Source: Actinomycetota bacterium
Lineage (GTDB): Bacteria > Actinomycetota > Acidimicrobiia > Acidimicrobiales > Iamiaceae
Direction of reading: 5' to 3'
NCBI GenBank assembly: GCA_018268545.1
Contig: JAFDWI010000243.1
Location: 1 to 13,775 of the forward strand
DNA length: 13,775 bases
The notes below the pieces were generated by a model, which was not told where the DNA came from, ran no database searches, and saw nothing but the letters and a program-made list of their open reading frames with translations. Positions 6,111-12,190 of this stretch are shown here, piece by piece. The position numbers were made by a program, and so were the translations under genes. The stretch's first letter is position 1; every line of letters starts with the position of its first letter.

Positions 6111-7615
6111 CCGTCGTCCCGTCTGGCAGCAGCCACCGATGCCGATGGTATCGACAGGGTGAAGGTCGCACCCTCGCCTTCGACGGAATCGACCTCGATC
6201 GTCCCGTGGTGGTTCAACGCAACGTGACGAACGATCGACAGGCCGAGTCCGGTGCCCCCGGTGTCTCGGCGACGGGCCCGATCGACGCGATGGAAACGCT
6301 CGAAGATCTTCACCTGATCGGCGCCCGGGATCCCGATGCCGTGGTCACGAACGATGAATGCGACGTGACGGTCACCGACCTCGACCCGGACCGTGACCGT
6401 TCCGTCACGCTCGGAGTACTTGATCGCGTTGTCGATCAAGTTCGTGAGGGCCGAGACCAACTGGCGACGATCGCCGTGGACCGGGACGTCCCCGGCCGGG
6501 ACGTCGATCTCGACACGCACACCGGCCAACTCCGCGGCCGACCAGGTGCGTTCCACGGCGGCATCGGCGAGTTCGCTCGCGGCGACCGCATTCTGGATGA
6601 GTGGCTCGCCGGCCTCGATCCGGCTCAGTTCGAGCAGATCGTCGACGGTGTGTCCCAGTCGGGTCGCCTCGTGCGTCAGCCGCTGAGCAAGGCGCCCGAC
6701 GGTTGCTGCCTGATCGGCGACTCCGAGCTCTTCGACTTCGATCTGCAAAGTTTCGGCGAGCACGACGAGCGCACCGACCGGCGTCCGGAGCTCATGGCCG
6801 ATGTTCGCAACGAAGTCGCGGCGCAGTGCGTCGGTGCGACGCTGCTCTGCCGCGCCCGACACGACCACGCCGCGGTCGACCGTGGGCGGCACGGCGTCAG
6901 ATCGAAGCGCGGACACCGGTTGGTCGACCGCCCGCACACGTGATGCACCGATCATCTCGGGCGTCCAGCCGGTCACCTGGAACATCACCCGCTCGCCGAC
7001 CTTCACGGCGTGATCGCCGATCCGCTCGTAGAACCTGCCGAGCAGCGCGAGCTGGACGCCGACCCGCATGTCCGGGCCCGTCGTCGTCTGCCAATCGAAG
7101 ATCGCCTCGAGAAAATCACGGTGCAACGTGTCGATCTCGTCGTCGAGGTCATCGAGCGCCGCGGCGCGTGCCTCGTCGGTTCGATCGTACGCCTCGACCG
7201 CGAACCGCAGTTGCGCCGCCGCGAGCTGACCCATCCGCCCGATCATGCCGCGCAACTTCGGTGGTTCCTCGGCGTCGAAGAGGCGGCGTGCAACCTTCGC
7301 GATGTTCGGTGCGAGATCCCCGCACCGTTCGAGCTCCCATGCCAAGGCGAGCGCGGTGATGACGGCACGGAGATCACCCGCCATCGGACCCTGCAGACCC
7401 AACAGTTCATAGCAGCGTGTCTCGATGTCGAGCGTCGCGGCGTCGAAGTGGTCGTCACCGTCGACGAGGCGACGGGCCGCGTCGAGATCGCGGTCGAGCA
7501 ACGCACGCGTCGCCACCTCGATCGCATCGGCGACCCCGTTGCCCAGTTCGACGACCGCTACATGGACGGCACGCAGGTCGTCGTCGAAGTTCCTGCGAAT
7601 GTGTGGATCGCTCAC
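6107..7615 (-). CDS. PhoU-histidine kinase fusion (SenX3-type kinase core)
   Basis: A single 502-residue protein joins two normally separate phosphate-signalling parts. Residues about 8-215 are a complete PhoU domain with both halves and both metal-site motifs: ERCGD (96-100) and ERIGD (197-201). After a linker (about 216-262) comes a kinase core: HisKA with RRDFVANIGHELRTPVGA (phosphoacceptor H274), N-box TNLIDNAIKY (391-400), G1 DHGIGIP (424-430), F-box IFERFHRVD (437-445) and G2 GGTGLGLS (453-460). The core closely resembles SenX3, but the transmembrane helices and PAS domain of SenX3 are absent, and no hydrophobic segment long enough for a membrane helix is seen. It is therefore probably cytosolic and recruited to PstSCAB through PhoU (inference). 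Start GTG 7613-7615 overlaps the pstB stop as GTGA and gives a normal PhoU N-terminus. It partners with the downstream regulator. Confidence 0.93.
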   Translation of the reverse strand: MSDPHIRRNFDDDLRAVHVAVVELGNGVADAIEVATRALLDRDLDAARRLVDGDDHFDAATLDIETRCYELLGLQGPMAGDLRAVITALALAWELERCGDLAPNIAKVARRLFDAEEPPKLRGMIGRMGQLAAAQLRFAVEAYDRTDEARAAALDDLDDEIDTLHRDFLEAIFDWQTTTGPDMRVGVQLALLGRFYERIGDHAVKVGERVMFQVTGWTPEMIGASRVRAVDQPVSALRSDAVPPTVDRGVVVSGAAEQRRTDALRRDFVANIGHELRTPVGALVVLAETLQIEVEELGVADQAATVGRLAQRLTHEATRLGHTVDDLLELSRIEAGEPLIQNAVAASELADAAVERTWSAAELAGVRVEIDVPAGDVPVHGDRRQLVSALTNLIDNAIKYSERDGTVTVRVEVGDRHVAFIVRDHGIGIPGADQVKIFERFHRVDRARRRDTGGTGLGLSIVRHVALNHHGTIEVDSVEGEGATFTLSIPSASVAAARRDDG

Positions 7616-8412
7616 CCGAATCTCCCGGTGATGTACTGCTCGGTCCGTTCGTCGATCGGATGCGCGAACAGCCGATCGGTCGGTGCGACCTCGACGAGCA
7701 CCCCGGTTCGATTCCCATGGTCGTCGACCTCGGTCGTCAAGAATGCGGTGTCGTGGCTTGCCCGCGCGGCTTGCGCGAGGTTGTGGGTGACGATCACGAT
7801 CGTGAGACGCTCCGAGAGCTCGGCCATGAGGTCCTCGATCCGTGCCGTGGCGATCGGATCGAGCGCGGAGCAGGGCTCGTCCATCAAGAGTACGTCGGGT
7901 TCGACCGCCAACGCTCGGGCGATACACAACCGCTGCTGTTGCCCTCCCGACAGCCCGAGCGCCGAAGAATCCAACCGGCCCGAAACTTCGTCCCAGAGCG
8001 CAGCTTGCCGTAGCGCGTGTTCGACACGGTCGTCGCGCGCGTCATGGATTCCTGCGAGCTTCAGGCCGTAGACGACGTTCTGGTAGATCGACTTCGGGAA
8101 CGGGGTTGGACGTTGGAAAACCATGCCGATTCGTCGCCGAACCTCGACGGCTTCGACGTCGGGGGCATAGATGTCGATACCGCGGTACGCGACATCGCCG
8201 ATGACTCGACAACCGTCGATCAGGTCGTTCATCCGATTGAGACTACGAAGCACCGTGGACTTGCCGCACCCGGACGGGCCGATGATCGCGGTGATGCGAT
8301 TCGCGGCGACGCCGAAGGACACGTCGCGCACGGCAAGGTTCTCGCCGTAGAACACCGAGAGGCCGTTCAACGTCATCACCTGCTGGGGTGCAGTATCGGG
8401 AAGGTGCGTCAC
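7612..8412 (-). CDS. pstB: Phosphate ABC transporter ATP-binding protein PstB
   Basis: This 266-residue ATPase drives high-affinity phosphate import through PstC/PstA. All ABC motifs are intact: Walker A GPSGCGKST (45-53), Q-loop VFQRPTPFP (Q100), signature LSGGQQQR (154-161), Walker B VLLMDEP (174-180), and switch His in VTHN (H210). The Q-loop RPTPFPKSIYQNV and SLNRMNDL are typical of PstB. The chosen start is GTG 8410-8412; ATG at codon 13 is an alternative with no clear ribosome site to separate them. In other bacteria PstB contacts PhoU, which here is the N-terminal domain of the next gene product. An 84-nt gap separates it from pstA, the only sizeable gap within the pst cluster. Confidence 0.97.
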   Translation of the reverse strand: MTHLPDTAPQQVMTLNGLSVFYGENLAVRDVSFGVAANRITAIIGPSGCGKSTVLRSLNRMNDLIDGCRVIGDVAYRGIDIYAPDVEAVEVRRRIGMVFQRPTPFPKSIYQNVVYGLKLAGIHDARDDRVEHALRQAALWDEVSGRLDSSALGLSGGQQQRLCIARALAVEPDVLLMDEPCSALDPIATARIEDLMAELSERLTIVIVTHNLAQAARASHDTAFLTTEVDDHGNRTGVLVEVAPTDRLFAHPIDERTEQYITGRFG

Positions 8413-8496
8413 GATCGGCTCTGTCTCGATCCGGCTCGCGAGCGAGGTGCTTGCAACGTGGTGCCTGAATTCGACACACGACTGGGGTCCATTCGA
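8413..8496. other. pstA-pstB intergenic spacer
   Basis: This is the only non-coding gap within the pst cluster. It contains a perfect 10-bp palindrome GCTCGCGAGC (8434-8443) near the pstB start. No Pho-box repeat or clear -10 is seen on the minus strand, and the palindrome is too short and lacks a T-run to be called a terminator. Confidence 0.35.
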
Positions 8497-9513
8497 TCAA
8501 CCTTTCTGGACTTTCGACGAGCGGGATGCAACAAATCGTGCGAGTGCACTGAGCCCGAAGACAATGGCGACCAGTGTGAACGCGGCCCCCCATGCCAACT
8601 GGTTGGCAAGCGGCAGGCCGGACTTTGCCCCGCTGAAAATCTGCTGCGCGAGCGTGGTGTTCTCGCCGAACGGGCTCGTATTCAGCGACAACGTCACCCC
8701 GATCGTGAACAGCACAGGAGCGGTTTCACCCGCAGCGCGCGCCACCGCGAGCAGAGACCCGGAGATCAATCCGGGAAGCGCTGCGGGGAGCACGACCCGA
8801 ATCACGCCTTGGGACGGTCTGCCTCCGAGCGCCAGGTTGGCATGGCGCAACTCGTCGGGAACGAGTCGGAGCATTTCTTCGGCGCTGCGCAACACGATGG
8901 GCAACATCAGACACGCCAGTGCCAGCGCGGCCGCGAACGCGGAGCGCCCATTCGTTCCAAAGCGTACGACCCACGCGGTGTAGATGAACATGCCCATCAC
9001 GATCGACGGCACGCCGATCATCACGTCGGCAAAGAATCGAATCGCCGATGCGAGTCGAGTGCGCACACCGATTTCGTTGCAGTAGACCGCACCGAGGATC
9101 CCGATCGGGATCGCCAATGCTGCGGCAAGTCCGGTCGAGATCAACGTCCCGACGATTGCGGGACCCATGCCCGGGGCGGGCGGGCTGCAGTTGATCCCGT
9201 ACTTGGCACGGAATGCGGGGGTGATGTCCCGACACGCCGCCGTGGTCTGTCCGGTCACACTCGGGATGTCGCTCGTCAGGAAATGCCAATTGACGACGCC
9301 GAATCCCTTGGCCACGAGCACCGTGATGACGGCACCCAGGGGGACGACCGCCGCCAGAACCGCGCACCACAACGCGATCGTGGCGACCTTGTCGGTGCGA
9401 CGCCGGCCCGCGGAAACCGTCTTCGCGCGGACATCGGTGCGCTGGGATGGTTCGAGAACCGGCCCGAAACCCGGTTGTGTGGACGGTTTCGGCAGAAGCG
9501 CGGTGTCGGTCAT
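8497..9513 (-). CDS. pstA: Phosphate ABC transporter permease PstA
   Basis: This 338-residue inner-membrane permease has about six hydrophobic segments (about 44-66, 118-144, 160-180, 192-210, 248-275 and 305-325). The cytoplasmic coupling loop carries ANLALGGRPSQGVIRVVLPAALPG (225-248), followed by ARAAGETAPVLF, characteristic of PstA. The N-terminal 40 residues form a hydrophilic cytoplasmic tail. Between helices 1 and 2 lies an extracytoplasmic loop (about 76-117) longer than I expect, holding Cys94 and Cys109, which could form a disulfide. ATG 9511-9513 shares one base with the pstC stop (TGATG), so translation is coupled. Confidence 0.96.
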   Translation of the reverse strand: MTDTALLPKPSTQPGFGPVLEPSQRTDVRAKTVSAGRRRTDKVATIALWCAVLAAVVPLGAVITVLVAKGFGVVNWHFLTSDIPSVTGQTTAACRDITPAFRAKYGINCSPPAPGMGPAIVGTLISTGLAAALAIPIGILGAVYCNEIGVRTRLASAIRFFADVMIGVPSIVMGMFIYTAWVVRFGTNGRSAFAAALALACLMLPIVLRSAEEMLRLVPDELRHANLALGGRPSQGVIRVVLPAALPGLISGSLLAVARAAGETAPVLFTIGVTLSLNTSPFGENTTLAQQIFSGAKSGLPLANQLAWGAAFTLVAIVFGLSALARFVASRSSKVQKG

Positions 9514-10469
9514 CAGGTGCCCGCATTTCGTCGTTGTGCACGGTTCACGACCACTCGGGCCGCAACGTTCACCGCGATGGTGATCATGAACAGGACGACA
9601 CCCAGGCCCATGAGGGCGTTGCGTTCGATACCCATCCCTTCGCCGTTGAAGCGGTTCGCGATGATCTCGGCCATCGTCGTCCCGGGTTGTGTGATGTCCG
9701 GCGTGATCTGGATCGCGCTCCCCACGACCAGTGCGACCGCGATGGTTTCACCGAGCGCCCGGCCGAGCCCGAGCATCACCGCGCCGGTGATACCACCGGA
9801 CCCGGCGGGCAGGATTGCGGTACGGAGGACCTCCCAGCGAGTCGCACCCAGCGCGTAGGACGCCTCGCGGTGATGTCCGGGGACCGTCGCAATGCCTTCA
9901 CGTGGGATCGACGTGATGATGGGGATGATCATGAATGCAAGGATGATTCCGGCGGTGAGCAGACTCGATCCGTTCGCCTTCGGCCCGGTGATTGCCCGGA
10001 AAACGGTTTGGAACACGTTGTGGAATGCGAGCACGCCCACAAGCCCGAACACCACAGACGGGATCGCTGCCAACAGGTCGATCAATGCCACGATCGGCCC
10101 GCGCAAACGTCGCGGACACACTTCGGTCAGGAACAACGCAACGCCGAGGCTCGCCGGCACCGCGAGGATGATCGCGATGACGGCGGTCACGACGGTTCCG
10201 TAGATCATCGGCAACGCACCGAACGTGTTCGTCTGCGACGACCAGGTCGTCCCGGTGAAGAATCCGATGCCACCCGCCCGAAAAGCGGGCCATGCGAATG
10301 TGGCCGTCGCGAGGACCACGCCAACCAAGGTCGCGAGGATCGTCAGCCCGGCTGTGAGGGTGAGGCCGGAGAAGGCCCGGTCGAGGCGACGCCCCGACCG
10401 GGCCCTGTTGCGGCCGTCGGTCCGATGCGCGGGGAGGACGCTCGGCGACGGTGTGCGAACGGTCGTCAA
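9513..10469 (-). CDS. pstC: Phosphate ABC transporter permease PstC (TTG start)
   Basis: This is a 318-residue permease with a basic cytoplasmic N-terminus (1-34) and about six transmembrane segments (about 36-58, 88-113, 127-149, 170-187, 228-252, 286-305). Family signatures include FGALPMIYGT (83-92), LLAAIPSVVFGL (132-143), the coupling loop EASYALGATRWEVLRTAILP (202-221) and LGRALGETIA (235-244). The start is TTG 10467-10469, overlapping the pstS stop as TTGA, an unusual start codon in a coupling arrangement. The next in-frame start candidates would cut into the basic N-terminus, but the exact start is less certain than the gene. Confidence 0.95.
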   Translation of the reverse strand: MTTVRTPSPSVLPAHRTDGRNRARSGRRLDRAFSGLTLTAGLTILATLVGVVLATATFAWPAFRAGGIGFFTGTTWSSQTNTFGALPMIYGTVVTAVIAIILAVPASLGVALFLTEVCPRRLRGPIVALIDLLAAIPSVVFGLVGVLAFHNVFQTVFRAITGPKANGSSLLTAGIILAFMIIPIITSIPREGIATVPGHHREASYALGATRWEVLRTAILPAGSGGITGAVMLGLGRALGETIAVALVVGSAIQITPDITQPGTTMAEIIANRFNGEGMGIERNALMGLGVVLFMITIAVNVAARVVVNRAQRRNAGT

Positions 10470-11617
10470 GATGCCTTGATCTTGTCGACCTGGGCGAGCG
10501 CCTTGGTGGCGAGCGCCTTGGGGATCGGGGCGTAGTCGAGGCTGTCAGTGAACGACGAGTCCTGACCGTCGGTCAACAAGAAGGTCAGGAATGCCCCGAG
10601 GCCCTTCGCGACGTTCGCGTCCTTCTGGGTCGAGGACACCAGCACCCATGTCGGCGACGTAATCGGGTAGACGTCTGCCCCGGTCGCGTTGATCGGGTCG
10701 TAGGTGAGATCGTCTTTCACCGCCGCCGCCGCAGCTGCTGCCGACGCACCCTTCAACGATGCCTCGACGAACGAGCCCGACGCGTTCTTGATCGAGGCGA
10801 AGGTGAGCTTCTGGGCTTTGGCATCCGCGAAGTCGACGTACCCGATCGCTCCGGACTTCTTGGCGATGCATGCGGCGACTCCACCGTTGCCCTGCGCGCC
10901 CTGGGTGCCGGTTGGCCAATCGATGGTGTCGCTCGATCCGAGTGTCCAGTCAGTGCCGCCTGCGGCAACCAGGAACTTCGAGAAGTTCGTGGTCGTTCCC
11001 GATGCGTCCGCTCGGTGGCACACGGTGATCGGATCGGCAGGAAGCTTCGCGGATGGGTTCAATGCCTTGATCGACGCGTCATTCCAAGTAGTCACCTTGC
11101 CGCTGAAGATCTTGGCGAGCGCCGGCCCATCGAGCTTCAAACCGGTGACCCCGTCCAGGTCATAGGACACCGTGATCGGCGCCACGACGGTCGGGAAGTA
11201 CAACACCGTGCTCTTGTATTTCGAGAGGTTCTCGGGCTTGATCAGCGAGTCCGATCCGGCGAAGTCGACGACACCGTCGGCAAGGTCGGACTTGCCCTGG
11301 CCGGACCCGCCTCCGCCGTAGGAAATCTTGAGATTCGGCAGTGCCTTTTCGAGCACGTTGATCGCTCCCAAGTTGTAGTTCTGTTGGAACGTCGACCCGG
11401 AACCTTTCAGGGTTGCCGTGATGTCCTTGAACTTCGCGGGGTCAAATGCATTCGAGCTGCCGGACGCTGCGGTTGTCGATGCCGCGTTCTTCGAATCCGA
11501 CGTTTTCGTCGAGCCTGAGCTTCCACACGCACCGGCGGTGACGACAAGGCCGGCCAGAACGATGCCCACACCGAAACGACGGAGTTGCGAGCGGGACTTT
11601 CGGGGAATGTTTTGCAT
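10466..11617 (-). CDS. pstS: Phosphate-binding lipoprotein PstS
   Basis: This 383-residue substrate-binding protein delivers phosphate to PstC/PstA. It begins with a basic n-region (RKSRSQLRR), a hydrophobic core and TAGAC with lipid-accepting Cys31, then a Ser/Thr/Ala-rich flexible linker (32-57). Phosphate-binding loops are GSGSTF (72-77), GSGQGKSD (104-111), DFAGSDS (118-124) and RADASGTT (202-209). An Ala-run lies near 300. Start ATG 11615-11617 gives a normal lipoprotein signal, but the GGAGG before it is 13 nt away, longer than usual. GTG 11675-11677, in frame 20 codons upstream and 5 nt from a -10-like TACCGT, is an alternative that would give an overlong n-region. The gene heads the operon under a Pho-box array, so phosphate limitation should induce it. 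Confidence 0.96.
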   Translation of the reverse strand: MQNIPRKSRSQLRRFGVGIVLAGLVVTAGACGSSGSTKTSDSKNAASTTAASGSSNAFDPAKFKDITATLKGSGSTFQQNYNLGAINVLEKALPNLKISYGGGGSGQGKSDLADGVVDFAGSDSLIKPENLSKYKSTVLYFPTVVAPITVSYDLDGVTGLKLDGPALAKIFSGKVTTWNDASIKALNPSAKLPADPITVCHRADASGTTTNFSKFLVAAGGTDWTLGSSDTIDWPTGTQGAQGNGGVAACIAKKSGAIGYVDFADAKAQKLTFASIKNASGSFVEASLKGASAAAAAAAVKDDLTYDPINATGADVYPITSPTWVLVSSTQKDANVAKGLGAFLTFLLTDGQDSSFTDSLDYAPIPKALATKALAQVDKIKAS

Positions 11618-11628
11618 GGGGTTGTCGT

Positions 11629-11641
11629 GCCCTCCTCGGGC
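11629..11641 (-). promoter_or_regulatory. Small hairpin containing the pstS ribosome binding site
   Basis: On the minus strand GCCC-GAGGA-GGGC can form a 4-bp GC stem with a 5-nt loop; the purine-rich GAGGAGG is partly in the loop and partly in the stem. It is 12-14 nt before the pstS ATG. Such a structure could damp or tune translation, but the stem is short and the effect is speculative. Confidence 0.3.
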
Positions 11642-11682
11642 ATCGTGACCGACGGCGATTCCGACCGGTCCGGACACACGCC

Positions 11683-11688
11683 ACGGTA
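11683..11688 (-). promoter_or_regulatory. Candidate -10 element of the pst promoter
   Basis: Minus-strand TACCGT (TANNNT) lies 5 nt downstream of the last Pho-box unit, so the repeats would occupy the -35 region, as in regulator-activated pst promoters. Transcription from here would leave a leader of roughly 55-60 nt before pstS ATG 11617. Confidence 0.5.
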
Positions 11689-11693
11689 GAAAG

Positions 11694-11748
11694 GCCAAGT
11701 GAACGCCAAACCCGCGCGAGGTGAACTCGCGGTGAACTCGTCGTGAAG
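11694..11748 (-). promoter_or_regulatory. Pho box: five 11-bp direct-repeat units upstream of pstS
   Basis: Read on the minus strand, five consecutive 11-bp units begin CTTCACG (11738-11748), GTTCACC (11727-11737), GTTCACC (11716-11726), a degenerate GCGGGTT (11705-11715) and GTTCACT (11694-11704). Phase is kept exactly across all five. The 11-bp period and GTTCAC core match the actinobacterial PhoP/PhoB-type direct-repeat unit known from Streptomyces. With TACCGT 5 nt further on, this is a regulator-activated promoter for the pst operon. The response regulator at 5391-6110 is the obvious candidate protein. The repeats are seen directly; binding is inferred. Confidence 0.85.
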
Positions 11749-11757
11749 GATCGCGAA

Positions 11758-11770
11758 CCGCCTCCGGCGG
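11758..11770 (-). terminator. Weak terminator-like hairpin after the Nudix gene
   Basis: On the minus strand CCGCC-GGA-GGCGG forms a 5-bp stem with a 3-nt loop, extendable by a G-T pair. It starts 9 nt after the Nudix stop and lies just upstream of the Pho box. There is no U-run, so intrinsic termination is doubtful; it may only reduce readthrough from ppk into pst. Confidence 0.3.
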
Positions 11771-11779
11771 CGTGGGCGA

Positions 11780-12190
11780 TCAGGTGCCGGCGAGCAGACA
11801 GAACGAGTCGAGCACCCCGGCGTCTCGTTCGTAGCTGAGCAGGCGCGCGGCCCGGCCGATCCGCAGCCAGCACAGCACGTCGACCTCGTCGTCCCAGGTG
11901 GGGAGCGTTCCCGTCGGCGTCATCGCCCAGTAACGGACCTGCTTGAGCCGCAGCATGCGATCGCGGTAGCGCACCGGCGACAGCTCCGCGCCGAGCGTGC
12001 ACGAAAGGCCGGTCTCCTCGGCGATCTCTCGCCGCGCGCAGTCCTCGTCGGACTCGCCGGGCTCACATTTTCCCTTCGGAAACGACCAGTCGTCATAGCG
12101 CGGCCGATGGATGACCACCACTTCGAGGGCACCACGCTCACGCCAGATGATCCCGCCGGCCGCCCGTACGATCGGTTCGGACCGGCTCAC
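11780..12190 (-). CDS. Nudix hydrolase (MutT1-like N-domain)
   Basis: This 136-residue protein has a complete Nudix box at 40-62, with Gly40, Glu46, REIAEETG (54-61) and Leu62 in the required positions, which coordinates Mg2+ for cleavage of nucleoside diphosphate-X bonds. The preceding HRPRYDDWSFPKG (28-40) is typical of MutT1/diadenosine-polyphosphate hydrolases. Mycobacterial MutT1 lies next to ppk1 and carries a second, histidine-phosphatase domain; here only the Nudix domain is present. Likely substrates are diadenosine polyphosphates or oxidised nucleotides (family knowledge, not provable here). Start GTG 12188-12190 overlaps the ppk stop as GTGA, so it is coupled to ppk. Longer in-frame versions reading into ppk are rejected. 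Confidence 0.9.
   Translation of the reverse strand: MSRSEPIVRAAGGIIWRERGALEVVVIHRPRYDDWSFPKGKCEPGESDEDCARREIAEETGLSCTLGAELSPVRYRDRMLRLKQVRYWAMTPTGTLPTWDDEVDVLCWLRIGRAARLLSYERDAGVLDSFCLLAGT

Noticed and set aside
7616..7927. 104-residue N-terminal extension of the PhoU-kinase protein
   Set aside because: It lies wholly within pstB coding sequence, is Arg-rich, and GTG 7615 already gives a normal PhoU N-terminus with a GTGA overlap.
8434..8443. Perfect 10-bp palindrome GCTCGCGAGC as an operator or terminator
   Set aside because: It is too short, made of common GC-rich words, has no T-run and no second copy in the window.
8017..9858. 613-residue plus-strand open frame
   Set aside because: It is antisense to pstB, pstA and part of pstC, with Arg/His/Asp-rich composition and no motif; long antisense frames are expected in GC-rich DNA.
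9447..11518. Two overlapping plus-strand open frames of about 360 residues
   Set aside because: They mirror pstC and pstS codons on the opposite strand; composition is low-complexity Arg/Gly/Asp and they lack ribosome sites.
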